This document shows positions 21,301-34,929 of a stretch of 64,000 nucleotides of DNA, piece by piece. Below the pieces are notes generated by a model. It saw nothing but the letters and a program-made list of their open reading frames with translations. It had not been told where the DNA came from and ran no database searches. Made by a program: the position numbers and the translations under genes. The stretch's first letter is position 1. Each line of letters opens with the position of its first letter. The stretch is from Sphagnum compactum. Its lineage: Eukaryota; Bryophyta; Sphagnopsida; Sphagnales. The stretch spans positions 4,633,577 to 4,697,576 of the forward strand of contig OZ234499.1 in the NCBI GenBank assembly GCA_965153455.1, given 5' to 3'.

Positions 21301-22308
21301 CTCACCAAACTTGTGGCCTCCTTGCGCCTGCAGGATTGATCCACTAATAAGTTGGCTATACCGGGGCCATCTGCACGAGGCAAAGAACTTGACGGATACA
21401 ATGTCCCATTACCCAATTCTTTTGTGCAGAAAATGTTTCGTTGCTGCAACTTGTGATGCATCATGTATCTCTTATGAATCATGTGCATATATTGCAACTA
21501 TAGCCGAATCACTCAATGTGGAATTAACTACAATAATTCTACGATCTCATCTCATCTCATGGATATTATGGGGATTTGCTATTCACAATATTGGCTTCAC
21601 GATGATGATGGGGAGGAGAATTTCAACCATCATCTTGAAATGATCAAATCACATTATGGCATTAAGTGATGCTTGGAACTTCTTAGAATTTTAGAGGCAA
21701 ACACATCTTTGGAAGTTGGGTAGATGCAAGCTATGGTGGCTGACTTTTTGCATCTTTATGGACTTTCTACAAAGTGTACTTTATTCAAATACCACAAACA
21801 CATTGTAAAATTATCAATTTGACAAAAATATTCATGAATTAAGATTGTCAACTTGAATAAAAACATTTATTGAGGGGTGAAATTCAATAAGCTTACACTA
21901 ATCATATAGTAATGGACTTTTAAAGTGGACATATGAATTATATTTTGGGTTTTGCATTAACATTTAAATGCATTTTTTTATTATGATTTCATTTCAATAT
22001 TTTTTATAGAGACTCAATATATGATACATGATGGGGAAAAAAAAAGATTGAAAAAAAATACACCAAAAACTTTAACCAACAAATAACTATGGACTTTTGA
22101 ATGACCAAATTTGGACCTTATTTTAAAAGTCCCAATCTTGGTCATTTTTTATTATAATGATATTTTTTTCCCCTTAACATATATGTCAAGGAATTGTCTA
22201 AATGGCAACCTTTCCTATGGACATTATTAATTAATTAATCATCCCATAAGGCCCACTCGACATTGATTTTTAATTGTTTTTTCCATTCTAAAGTTTAAAT
22301 ATGGACTT
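21301..22308. other. Intergenic DNA, possible upstream part of hAT relic
   Basis: AT-rich. A plus frame near 21470-21670 is open, but I cannot align it to a family. It may include degraded upstream parts of the transposase relic at 22309. Confidence 0.3.
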
Positions 22309-22746
22309 TTGGGATTTGGATTCTTATTCCTTTCGAAACACCTTAACTTGCATCTACCCAATGGCCAAGATTTGTCCAACCATTCTATATGTGAATGTTT
22401 TGGATATGTAATCCAACATACTCAAGATGTTGTCCATGAAGTCCAATGTTGCTATAACAATGGAGGCTCCATTTCATGTCAATCCTTTGATGTGGTTTTG
22501 TTGAACATTGGAGGCTTCAGACATATTAAAACATTCATTCCTAAAAAATTAATCAAATTGGTAAAGATTGCAACAATGCAAATGTTGGGGTCAATGGAAG
22601 ATGAACAAACGTTTTCCACCTCATCTTTCATGAAGTCAAAACTGAGAAATTGCCTCAATGATCACATGCACACTATTGTTGGGATGCATTCCTACATTTT
22701 TTACACTTTGAACACCTTCCCATATGATGCATGTTTTGATAATTAG
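22309..22746 (+). pseudogene. hAT-like transposase C-terminal relic (145-aa frame)
   Basis: The end of this frame reads EDEQTFSTSSFMKSKLRNCL (about residues 99-118), which fits the hAT family C-terminal dimerisation region (usually ERxFSxxxxIKxxLRNxL). The upstream part (QHTQDVVHEVQCCYNNGG) is not diagnostic. No intact BED finger or DDE region is visible upstream, so this is a fragment or the last exon of a decayed element. A domesticated protein with the same fold cannot be ruled out. Confidence 0.45.
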
Positions 22747-23640
22747 AAGGAGCAAAAACCTAGGTGAGGTTCGATTAAATTCTAAATTCTAATGGAAATT
22801 ATTTAAGGTCCCATCTTGACAATGACAACTTCTAGCCATAGTTGGGTGGTTTTTTGTTAAGGAAGTTACAACATTGATTTAGAAATTTGAAAGTGTTATT
22901 TCCTTATAATGGACCTTGTTTGAAGGTTTGCCATTATGTTTGAATTTGTTTGAACTTTGAATTTTAATTTTAAGTCTATTATTCTGTTTATGTAGTTGAA
23001 TGCTTAAATGTTTGAATTTGAAGGTTGAACTTATATGTTGGTTTGTTTAAGTGTCAATCTAAGTTTGAAGATCTATTTGAAGGTTTAAGTGTCTATCTAA
23101 GTCATATGTTTATGTGTCATATCTATGTCCATTGTCTAAATACATTGTATTTAAGTTTTTTTGTGTGCTTGGGTATTGTGTCCTAACTCATGAATCTTAA
23201 GTTGTAACTCATGTTGTGAAACAATCACCCTATGATGAACAAGGCTTCTTTTCATGCATGTTTGAAAGATTTCAACACATATTACATAAATAGTTCCATA
23301 ATGCATCATCATAGATCTATGTAATACATGGGCTCTATAGACCTATTTTAAATTATCATGTGTAAATTATAGTGTGAATTTTCATATCTCGTCAACTTGT
23401 AATAAAAATTTGTCTATTGCACATAGCTAATTTTCTATTTATCCATGTTTTACTTAACTAGAAGTTCCACATTACAACATTTGCAATCTCACCAAATGTA
23501 CGGTATGATTGTACTTGTAAGAACCAACCACTTGAAATTTCCAAATCCTTAAAAAAAAAGGCTACAACCAACCCTTCAAAAATCGTCTAAAAAAAGAGCT
23601 CCAATTGTCATATCTTTGTGCTAGGCTATTTACAATGTAA
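22747..23640. other. AT-rich intergenic DNA, no gene seen
   Basis: Dominated by loosely repeated TTTGAA, GTTTGAAGG and TAAGTGTC words (about 22900-23110). No coding or RNA signal. Confidence 0.4.
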
Positions 23641-23965
23641 ATTTTGGTGCCATCATTCCCAATAAGACTATCCTATCTAAAGTCAAATGGTGCATCCTTT
23701 TATTACCTAGTCCTAGTTTGTATAATGGTTGGTAGATGGTTTTGGGTTACTTTTCAATGGGTATACAACCCTTGTTTCGTAGGAACATCTATGCATAGAT
23801 TGTACTCAAAGAAACAATGTGTTCTAGATGACAAACATGTGCCTTAAAATCTAGAAAGTTTGGAGCTACCACACAGTTTTTCCAGATTTTGCATGGGGTA
23901 AGGCAAGGGTGCCCTTTGGCTCCTTACCTTTTCCTATTGGAAATAGATAATTCAACTTATGGGCC
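23641..23965 (+). mobile_element. LINE (non-LTR) reverse transcriptase fragment
   Basis: At 23878-23949 the plus strand reads FQILHGVRQGCPLAPYLFLL, the diagnostic RT segment of plant L1-type elements (R-Q-G-C-P-L-x-P-x-L-F). Upstream sequence at 23690-23850 is frameshifted but Trp- and aromatic-rich as expected. The catalytic FADD box that should follow is not found, so the copy is truncated. Confidence 0.75.
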
Positions 23966-26900
23966 CTATCTTAAGGATTTTTTATTAGATGCGTAAGCTT
24001 GGACTTATACGAATAATTTAGTTAACTATTTTGGGTTTAAAATAGTTTTAAATGATTCATATAAACTTGATTAAGTTTGAGGAATGAAAATTATTCATAA
24101 TTAATTGACTTATTGATAGGAAGATGAAAAAATGTGGCATAATATTAGTAGCTTGTTGTGAAAAATGGGAATGTTTAATAGATAGATGGATGAGGACAAT
24201 TATCCATCCCATTCTTCATCTAGAATATATGAGGGATTATGGGTGGAGACTTGAACATATATATTTTTTCTCATGATTTTATATTGCTATTTTGTGTTAA
24301 ACCTTGGGATAAGCCTTTTTGTGTATCGAACCCATGCCATAATCAACTTACGTGTTTTTTTTTTTTGTGAAAGAGAATATGTATGTGTTTTCGATGAGTG
24401 ATTCTTATTGAAAAAAGTAATTAGGCGCATGCGATGAAACCCCCAATGGGTGCACCTCACATAAGGACCAAGTTTTAGACACAAGAGTGATTTTATATAA
24501 AAAATGTGTAAGGTTCATCTCTTGTATTTTTCAAAGGTTCTTTTTAACAATGAACGGATATTGTGTGTGGTTTTAGTTGTACAATTTATCTATGTGTTAG
24601 CAAGGATTTAATTAAAAATTAACTTTCATAGGCTTGGACTATTTCTAAGCTACAAGCTTAGAAGAAATGTCCACTATATCATTGTAAGAGAATATAATTT
24701 AATGAAATTGAAACAATTTATGGCCAACCCAATCAATGTAAATGGGTTGATCCTAACATGGGGAAATTTCATACAACATTCCACATGCAAAATGAAATGG
24801 GCTTCTTCTAAACAAAAATAAAACCCTTCCAAATGAGTATGGTTTATTTTATTTTATTCCAAACAAGATTTTTTCAAACAAATTTTATTGCATAAAATCA
24901 AAATAATGTGACATAAATTTTTAAAGGAATTTTTTGTGTAAACATGATTGCTTATTCACAAGACTTTTGTCATGGGGAAAAATGCAATGTCCAAATTTCT
25001 TACTTAATTGTATTTTTTGTCTATACATTGGGAGATAGGTTGCACCCACAAAAGTGTGATAGTTTGATAAAAAACCATTATATGAACAATTTTTTTTTAA
25101 TGTAAATAAAAAATCCTTATGGGAAAAAAAAAACACTTTATGAACATGAAGAAAATATGTTTTAACAAATACAAAACATGCTTTATGAACAAGATGAACA
25201 TCACAATGATGCATATCCTAAATAATTCCAATTACAAAAAAAACCAAATTTCACAACTTCATTGCATTTACAAAATTGAACAAAGAAAACAATTTAACTA
25301 AATGTTTGTGTCATGATTATGCAACACATGATGATTTGGGAAATGTGTGTGGATGAAAATTTCCAAGGTTCAAGTAAATTCTATAATTGTCATAATATTT
25401 GGATTTTGTTTCATACTCCTAGATAATCAACTTACAAAGAACCAAGAATGTTCAATTGTGTATTGTGTATTTTCAAAAGACCTACGTAGACACCAAGAGA
25501 ACCTATCCATAAAAAAATTCAAATGTTTTGAATTCTTCCTATATAACAAGAACAAAAAAATTCCAATTCAATTGGTTGCAATTCACAACATAAAATGGAT
25601 TAACACTTTTGATTACTTAACTTTTGATCATATTGGCATGTACATGATACTGCAATGCACCTACATTTTTTTGTGTAATAAAAAAATAAGTATACTTTCT
25701 CAAAACTTAAAAAAATGAATATAGTTCATACTAGTTTAGTTGTTGGTATGAAAGTGCACCCACTACGAACAAGTGCATGTAGTAGTCTAATTCTATTTAT
25801 GCCTTATGTTTTTAAAAACTCTCAAGTACTTATGTATCACTTTAACATGAAATCATTGTTTCTACATAAATTAAATTTCTTTTGCATAACACCCTAAAAA
25901 ATCTCATTTACTATATCTCATTAATGCACATTTCATCCCCACTCACAGAACATTTTACCATTCATTGATATTACGATCCATTCATGTTGAACTCTATCCA
26001 AGCAAAATAACACAATGTTAATATACAACAATTTCACAACATCATATTAAACATCAACTAATTTCAAAATTAAACTTATTGTAACAAGAATTAAATACAA
26101 ATTTTAAAAAATTATTCTTATGAACGATAGCCATATACAAACCTTTTAACATTAATATCAGTTACAACATTGTTCTCAAGGTTCAAAAGATTTAAAATCC
26201 AATATTAATGTCTTGTCTAACACTAATTATCAATCACATCAACATCGACATTCTCAACCGAAATCCAAGACAAACAGATGAACTTCAAAAGAGTTAGCAA
26301 CAAGATTCAAAGCATCACCAATTTAATAACAAAGTTGCAAACAATTTAAGATCTTCAAATTGATCACATCTAGACCAATGCACCAAATCAAAAAACAAAT
26401 ATTGTATCACAAGAATTGTTTGAAGCTTATTGAACAGATCGCAAACTTGCTCTTAAGTTGGGTTTGTGATTTCAAGATCCTCGTTGCCTTTTGACTCAAT
26501 CTCTACAATACTTACCACACAGCCGAAGTGTATCTTCATTGCTCTCACCTCTCCTTGATGAAAGTGCAAGCTTGTTCTTCATTTGTTTCCTTTTTGGGTA
26601 TGCTTCGTTTTGACACAGCAGAATTGCAAGCTCCAAAATCTCTGACTGGTGTTTTTTGCTCTGGGTTGATGAGGTTATTTCAAGTGAGGATTCACCCAGT
26701 TTCTTTATTCAAACTAGCTTTTTTTATGATCTTCTCTTTCTTTCTGTCTTCCAACGCATGAGCACAATTGATGTGAACATGGTCACTTGCTGTTCTACCT
26801 AAGCTAATTGAGGATCAACTCCTGGAGCATTAAGAGTCGCAAGTAAAAAATGTTTAAGGCTGCTGCAGATGAATAAAAGGGCTCAACATGCACCCATGAA

Positions 26901-27748
26901 GCCCATCACCAAATAAAACTAAAAATAAAATCACTTTGGATGCACCCACATGACTAATTAATACAACCAGCAACAAAACACACTCATAACAAAAAGAAAA
27001 GGCAGGGATGAGGGAGAACCGGTTCACAAGAAGTACAAGGCAAATAAAAGCATGAGAACACATGCGATAAGAAAACATAACAATCAGGACACCACTAATA
27101 CGCTAATAAAACAGAAAATCATAATGAAAAAAAAGGCGTCATCTATCACAAATTGGCTAGCAAAGACAGAGTATGTTTAGTTCTAGCCACCGGGCAAAGC
27201 GTTATGTATTGGGTAAGGTCCTAGGACGAGGGCATTACCAGAATAAGGGCTTGCACAATGCATAAGGATTTGGCCTATCGTGCTGCAAGATTTAATGAAA
27301 AGGGAGGTGTTTGCCAGTGTGGGGGTGGAGATGCATGCTCTTATGTCAAATTTTCCTCACCTCATTCCCACTAACACTCATTTCATCCCCAATTGGTGTT
27401 CCCAATTATATTATGCAAATGCTACAAAATAAAAGACTTTTTGGGTGTTGGGTAAATTGGAAGTCAATATCAATCTCTTTACTTCTACCCTTTTTTTTAC
27501 TCCATTTCCTAACTTTATATTGGTTTGAAGTAATAATAAACTAAATCCTTTCATCCTTCTTCTTTCTACCTACTTGGACCATGTATAGAAATCTGAGTTG
27601 TGAAATGATTTTTTTCCCCTTCTTTTGGCCATTTTTTCCTAAACAAATCATTGAGTTTTCGCACTGAAAAAAAGGCCAGTATATCAACAGAGTATTCTTG
27701 TGTATAGCGAATTAATTTTTTTCCATATTATTGCATGTAAATTTATTG
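23966..27748. other. AT-rich intergenic DNA, no gene seen
   Basis: Long AT-rich stretch with short frames on both strands (none over 125 aa) and no recognisable domain. The 26500-26770 part is less AT-rich and has exon-like composition but no family match. Confidence 0.4.
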
Positions 27749-28064
27749 GCCTTGACTCCCAAGGCAAAGGATATTGTGTTTAGATTCATTATAGAGTATT
27801 ATAGTAGCTTAATGGATTTTGGGCCCGGCTAGGTAATGGGTCTATTTTTATATGAGGATTTTTGAAAGATGATATTTTGGCTTGTGTTGAAACTCGAGAT
27901 TAGTTATAGAGTTATAACATCTCAAAGGATTTTGATTTCTTTTAGAAGTTTTTTTTTAAAGATCATATTTTTGCATGGTGAAATATTTGAGTTCCCATAA
28001 TTCTTCCTTTTCCTTAAGATACTTTTTAATGTAAATGGGAAGGCCAAAGTGTGACACACCCCTT
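27749..28064 (+). repeat. R1 dispersed repeat, copy 2
   Basis: Aligns end to end with 9858-10222, with small deletions. Shared words include TTTAGATTCATTATAGAGTA, TTGGCTTGTGTTGAAACT and GTGTGACACACCCC. It is about 50 bp shorter than copy 1 because the ATA-rich and poly-T inserts are missing. Confidence 0.85.
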
Positions 28065-29357
28065 GTTTTTTTACTTTTGAGTATATATATGTCAAGTTTA
28101 GCAAAGCTTTTCAAAACCAAGGCTTTGTGTTAATAAATTAGATGATTAGTCTTTCCTTCTTTCTTTCTTTATTAATCACACCTTGTGTTGTCTCAAAATG
28201 GCTATTGTTTTAATGGTTTTTATAAATGTGTTGCCATTTAATGTAAAATTTGTTTTGGGATGCTCATCACATTGGCTCCATTAGAATTTTGAAAAATAAG
28301 CAATTGCCAATGCCCCATTTCGATAGTTGACCAAACATTGTCTCAAGTCTCAATGTCAATATTTGATACTTGGAGCACATTGCATATCAACTAATATAAG
28401 GTTTATTGTCTATTCATGCCCATACCTTAGATCCCACCAAAAAGATGTGAGGTCTTATATAAACATGCTTGATGTGTCCATTTCAAGAGGATTTGAATAC
28501 TTATATTCATACCCTAAGTCCAAATTGAAAAACCCTTAACATTGCGACTCAATTAGTATGTTGAAATGGACATATACCCACCCAACTCTAGTAGATACCA
28601 ACTTAATACGAGTAACAAGACTAATTTCATTTTCACATATTGAGCTAGTATCGCTAATTGCCAAAATGATTTTAAAATCATGGGCACCAACGTGAGCATT
28701 GAAACACTACATACTATGTGGTTACATATTTGAACTTGGGCTTGTTCAAAGGGGGTAGGGGTTTGACTTACCAAGGTACATAACCGGGTTCATATCCAAC
28801 CCAATCATATATAAAAGATCAATGAATAATGATTTAGTTTCGGTAGGTTAGTTGTGATCGACTTGATCTTAAACTAGACTAGGCTCCAATTTTATTAAAG
28901 GATATTATAATACTAGTTTAGTGTGTGTGCTTGGCCCAAGTGTGAACACATTGAGGGCCCAACTGATTTTTGTTCCAAACCCAATTTTACCAATTGGGTT
29001 GAATTTTCAACAACAGATCCACTCAATGAGGGCTTTCCAAAAACACCAAGAACTCCCCCAAAATTCCAATACAATTTTCAGTTTTGATTTTATTTAATTT
29101 TCATTGAGAAAATGGTTCAATATTCAATAGCTTCCACACCATAGCTCCAAACAGTCTCAAACCAACTCAGTGCACCTCTACTCATCAAGAGCTTTCCGAA
29201 GATACCAAGAATGTGGCATGAAACTGCCATGGTTTTGGGAGAGATCTCAGCATGACAATACAAAAACAAAACAAAAAGAAACTACCTTGCTTCATAGATA
29301 AATAATGCAAATCTTGTGACCTGAGTACCCACTAGCAACTCTTTGCATAATATGCTT

Positions 29358-29393
<36 letters not shown>

Positions 29394-29869
29394 ATGGGCC
29401 TCTATCTATCTAGTTCACGAAAACACAAAAATTGTTTTATACTAGTTTTTTTTTTGGGGGGTATAATTTCAATGGGTAGTTAGTGAGAAGTGGGTCCATT
29501 CTTATTGAGATGGAAAATAGCAAGACAAACTTGTATGTATAGCTTCATGATTTGTAGCTAGAATTATTGTGAATCTTTCTACAAAATTGATGAATATTGG
29601 CATTTTATGGTCATGGTCAAACCACATGGCTATATGATGTGAAAAGAATCTTAATGCCACATGTGATAAATGAGAATAAGGAATTTTTTTCAAAAAAAAA
29701 GCAAGAAGAAAGATGATGTTGGCTAATGTAAGCTTGTGGGAGGATTATCTAGCAACTCCCCCCTCAAACCCTAAACAATCTCACCATTTTTATGGGATTT
29801 GTGTGACTTGTGTAAAACATGTAAAAGCATTAAGGGAAATTTACTTGTGTATCTAGAGGGTGCCTTATA
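28065..29869. other. Intergenic DNA with (TA)n microsatellite
   Basis: No gene seen. A (TA)n tract of about 16 units lies at 29358-29390. Confidence 0.45.
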
Positions 29870-30200
29870 TCCGTGAATATCATTCCTAATTAAGAGGAGG
29901 GATCTTACCTCAATTACTTTAGAGTCAAAGGTATCTTAAACCTACACATAGATAGTAGGTGTAAGATCCCTTCCACTCTTAAGAAGTGGGCGCAAAGACT
30001 AAGGACTCTTCCCCTCCTACACCTTGTGATCCAAATATGTGTAGGTTCTTAATAACCTTAAATTCATACTTTACGATGGGTAAAGCCCATGGGTAAGGAA
30101 CATTCCCAAAATGTGGGGCCACATTTAGCTATCGCCTTGTCTAGGACCCCATGTTTGGGGAATTTCCCCACCCTAGGGCTTTACCCTACAATCACTGCAA
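29870..30200 (+). repeat. R2 foldback element, copy 2
   Basis: Related to the copy in XTH intron 3. The segment 30077-30186 has inverted arms: GGGTAAAGCCCATGGGTAAG on the left, and on the right a sequence whose reverse complement is GGGTAAAGCCCTAGGGTGGG. To its left at about 29915-29995 is the GTAGGTGTAAGATC hairpin also seen in copy 1, but without the 58-bp expansion. Confidence 0.7.
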
Positions 30201-30411
30201 GAACAACAAGGGGTGTGTCACAATTTGGCCTTGCCATTTATATTTTAAAATATCTTAAGGCAAAAGAAGAATCATGAAAATTCAATTATTTCACCATGCA
30301 AAAATATAATGTTCACCAAAAAAAAAAAACTCTAATAGAAACCAAAATGCTTCAAGACATCTTAACTCTATAACTAACTTTAGTTTCAACACAAGCAAAT
30401 AAACAAGAAAA
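30200..30411 (-). repeat. R1 dispersed repeat, copy 3 (inverted, partial)
   Basis: The reverse complement contains GCTTGTGTTGAAACT, TTTTTGCATGGTGAAATA and GTGACACACCCCT in the same order as the other two R1 copies, but the first 100 bp or so are missing. Its right end lies next to the R2 copy. Confidence 0.75.
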
Positions 30412-31004
30412 TTTTCAATTGTTTGGTTGCTTATATTGCATTTAACCGACTTTGAAAATTGGAAATTAACCCATCCCAAAAATTAAACTAGTTTGATTTC
30501 ATGTCTTGAGGGGTAAGGTTCATGGGTACAAGTTTCACCCAATCCACTTTGGATATTAATTTAAATTGTAGCCAACTTAACAAAGCACTATGTTCTAAAT
30601 CAAAATTTTGCATTAGACTTTCATGGGTGTGGGATAGCAAAGGGACATTTCAAAGCCACTTGGGTCCTATACATGAGTCATTAGAACTTTAGAGTGTGAA
30701 AAACAATGCATTCAATTTTTATTAATTGATTTTTAAAAAAATGCATTTAATTACCGTCAATGTATTTGCCATAGTTCTAACATTACCTCAAGACCATTTT
30801 GAAATATACAAGAGATTTATGTGCTTTAGTCTTACATTCCCAAACAATATGCACATTGCATAATAAAATCCCATCATCATAACACTCTAGGCAACTTAAG
30901 TTTCTTTTCATTATTTCAAAACATGGATACATGGATTAGATGATGGAGTGCCATTCTTATTATAATCCTGAGTTGTTCTAAATTTTTGTTTGTCTCCAAA
31001 AAAT
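30412..31004. other. AT-rich intergenic DNA, no gene seen
   Basis: No coding, RNA or repeat signal that I can support. Confidence 0.4.
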
Positions 31005-31285
31005 GAAAATCAATTTTTTTTTTTAAGGACCTCTCTCTTGAATGGTTAATTTTGACCATCCATTATTCATTCATTTTAACTTTTTTTTTGCACAAAATTT
31101 AATGATGAAAATCAATATATATTTTTTAGACTTCTTTTGGATGGCCAACTTTGATCATCCATTACTTATTCAATTTCAGCATTTCTCTGAACAATTTTAA
31201 AGATGAAAATCAATATTTTTTTTCTAGACTTCTCTTGGATGGCCAACTTTGACCATCCATTACTCATTCATTTCAACTTTTTTTT
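31005..31285. repeat. About 100-bp tandem repeat, 3 copies
   Basis: Three diverged units containing TGGATGGCCAACTTTGACCA, TCCATTACTCATTCATTTCA and AGATGAAAATCAAT words. Unit starts fall near 31012, 31113 and 31216. Confidence 0.8.
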
Positions 31286-34255
31286 CAACAATTTTTTTCC
31301 ACATGACTTTTATCTATCACAAAGTTTTCATAACAAAATGAGTCCCAAACCAAAAAGTCCAAACTTTCAATGATGATATTTTTTTCAACTCCACAAAGTC
31401 AGATTTTCAAAATTCCAACATTTTGCATGACTTGTAGGCATGTTTATGAAGGTGGGTTCATTTTTGGATTGAGATTGTTTTGGTCAAATGTCAATTAAAG
31501 GTTAACAATTTTCAGGATTTTCAAAGCCCAAAAATTAACAATGTATGGGACAATCTTTGAGTTGTGATTTATTTTAATGTTTATTATGCCAATCATATTA
31601 CTTGATTTCAATTATGATGAATGTTTTTTAATTTTTTATTGTAATTTATTATACCCAAGCTTGTTTATATCATGTGCCAATTGGATAGTCCTAGTCATGT
31701 AGAATTTAAAGTTTATAAATTGTGCACAAATATTACATGATTGCATTTACTATTGACATAATTAATTCCTTTTCATGTCCCCTTTCAATTCAAATCAAAA
31801 TCTCACAAGAACACCAAAAAACAATCATTGGCATAGGATGTACAAATTGTCTAGAGGTGTCCCTCACAAGAGCAACTAAAATATGGTGAAACAACTTTGG
31901 ATAAGAAAACCCTTTTGCTTTTAGGTTTGATGATTGCCTTCTTTATGGAAGTAGAAAGTGTAGTGAACTTTGGTTGAGATTTTTACATAGGTAGTCTTGA
32001 GGTTGTTTCTTTTACAAATGCCTTTTTATTAATTAGGAAAAAGTGTAATTTTATTGCATTACATACTTAAATTTTTCCTTAGAAAACAACTAGTTTCAAA
32101 CAAATAGATATTAGTGAATAATACATGTTCTCAAAATTTTGAAAATTGTTTACTAGTAAACTATCCTTGATGGTTCTAAATGCCCGAATGACAATTTGTC
32201 GTCGGGTTGGAAGTTTGAAGGGATTTTTGCAATTGGATCTACCAAAGGCCTAAAGTTCAAATGCATTATGCTTTGCACATACAAAATGCATTCGGGGTGC
32301 ACATGGCAACTTAGGCCTAGATAGATGATTAGGAGCCTTTTTTTTTTAATGGAGCAAATATTGCCAAAAATGAGAAACTTAGACTGAAATTTTGAAAAAG
32401 GAAGTGATTTTGGAAGTTTTTTTAATTATCAAAAGTCAGATGTGAGAGGAAAGAGAAAATAAAATTCACCAAATTTCTAGATTTTCTTTAAAGTGTGTAA
32501 CCGATAATAATAATACGTAAAGGATGACTAAAGATTTGTACTTCATATGTGATTTATATCCATATTTGGCTAAATCTTCTTAAGGATGATCGCCATTTTG
32601 CCTCCAAACAAAAATTCCTTAAAAAAAACACACTGATAAGTACCTAACCCGAAACAGAAACTTGGAAAACACAATAATGTTCTTTTCAATTACCCCTAAA
32701 TGTGTAACACTTTTTGGAGGTCAACTCATAGTACAATTGGTCAGAGTGTGAAATTGGCCAGTAGGGCATATACATAAGGCCCCAGTGTGTCCAGTGTCAA
32801 CCCAAACTCCTTTCACCAGATGTAACAATTTATCCAATAACCATACTTACCACCAAAAACATCTGTTGACTAATTTCCTTCGATGAAGAGGATTAAAAAT
32901 TCAATTTTGTAATGGAACTAAGGTGGCAATCATCCATAATAAGATGATTAAAAAAAAAGAAAGGGATTTATGAAAAAATAAAGCATCCTTGTTTATTATT
33001 TAAGAATATTTGAGAATATTCTCTAATAATTTGTTATTTTTTACATGGAATTTTCAAAATAAAATAATCTTTCAACATTGAAATCGTACTTGCCGTGGTA
33101 CTACGATAAGTTAGCATTATACAAGTACACAACTTTTTAATTTTTGGAATAATTCATAATTATGAATTATCAAATTGGACCGATACGACCATTTGGTGTT
33201 CCATGGATGGTATATAACAACATCCTTTGTGAATGATTTGTTAGGCACAATTACTAGAAGAAGATGGCCATATAATACAATAACATCTTTCATGTCGAGA
33301 ATGCTCAAAGAGTCACACGAAGTTAATTAGGTGTAATTATTTTGCAAACCAAAATAAGGTTTCTTTAAAGGACGAGGAAAAACATATAGGATTGTTGTGT
33401 TCTCAACTTTGCCATGAATGATTTGCTTCACAATAATGTCTTAGTTCCAAAAGTTCAAAAATCAATCTCTTTTGCTCTACCCACTTTTCCCAACCCCCCC
33501 AACCCACAAAAGCATAAAGCCATGGAATAACCAAAAAAATATGAACTTATTATACCTATACTCTTGGTCATTAGGGTTTCAAAGAACCATGAATAAACCA
33601 TGAACCAATTCCTTGGTTATTGGAAGAATAGTCTCTTATTGGATGAATTTTGGAAGATGTGGTCCCATGATCCAATTGGGTTCAGTTGGATGTAAATATG
33701 TGTCAATGCCTAACCTGAACCTCGTACCCTAATTTGCATACCTAGTTGAGAGTTGAAAATGGGTTAACCATTTTTAGGGTTTAAGTTAAAATTCTTCTCA
33801 ATTGTAGTTCCAACACATTAATGGAATCAAGAATTCAATTCCAAGTCCAATTCTTCAAATTTTTATAAATTTTGGTTTTTGGTGTTGACATTTACACACA
33901 AATATAGGGACACAAAGTTGTTGATGATTCAATCATTTGATAATGTTAAGCACAAAATGTGCATTAGTTGCACATCATACAAAAAAGCTAGAGAAATTAT
34001 GCAAGCTAGGGTTACAATATATATGTGTTTTAAAAAAAAACCATCAACATTGTTTCTACTCACAAGGGACCAAAATAAGCTACATATGCATAATTTAACC
34101 TTCCGTTAAATCACCCACCTCCATGTCAAACAATAAGCAAGATATTCCATTTTTTATAAATATTTTACTTATTTCTTTTAAAGTTTTCCTCCCTTCAAAT
34201 TTTTGATTCCACAAAAGTGAGAGTTTTTTTTTTTTTGGACATTTATAACATGTTT
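31286..34255. other. AT-rich intergenic DNA, no gene seen
   Basis: Stops in every frame; the longest frame is 76 aa (33879-34109 plus) and is not recognisable. No RNA gene seen. Confidence 0.4.
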
Positions 34256-34800
34256 ATAACTAGTAACTCGGTAGGTAGGTAGGTAGGCAGGTACGAGGTA
34301 AGGTTCTTGGAAAGCCATAATTTGATGTTGTTTTAAAATAGCTAAGTTAACATCCATTGATAAATACATAGAAAGTGAAATAAACATAATAAATAATACG
34401 ATTTAATTCATTTGTTGGCCATGATATCATCCTAGACACATTACTTGACACCCATCCCATGTTCTACAACACATCTTCATAGTAACGAGGTAGGTAGGTA
34501 GGTAGGTAACTATAAGGTAAGGGTACTTAGAAAACCATAGTTTCACCTTGTTTTTAAAATAGTTTTAAGTTACCATCCAATGAGAAATAAATTATAAATA
34601 AATATAAATACTTGTAATCCATTCATTGTCCATGATATACATGATGTACATACATAACTTGACATCCATCTCATGTTTTACATCACATCTCCATGGTAAC
34701 TAGGTAGCTTAAGTAATTAGCTAAAGGAACTAGGTAGGTAGGGTAACTTGGGGAAAGCCATCCCTAGTTTCATCTTGTTTCTAAACCCTAGTTAAGCTAC
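34256..34800. repeat. About 225-bp tandem repeat, 2.5 copies, each led by (GGTA)n
   Basis: Units start near 34256, 34481 and 34698. Each opens with ACTxGGTAGGTAGG words, then a CATAxTTTxATxTTGTTTxxAAATAG segment, then ACTTGACAxCCATCxCATGT and ACATCTxCATGGTAAC. The third unit is truncated and followed by (CCAT)n and (AATG)n tracts at about 34805-34928. Confidence 0.8.
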
Positions 34801-34929
34801 CCCCATTCCATCCATCCATTCATCCATCCATCCATCCATAAATGAAATGAAACAAATGAATATAAATTATTCATTTTCAAAAATAATTTTGTTGAATAAA
34901 TAATGAATGAATGAATGAATGAATGAATA

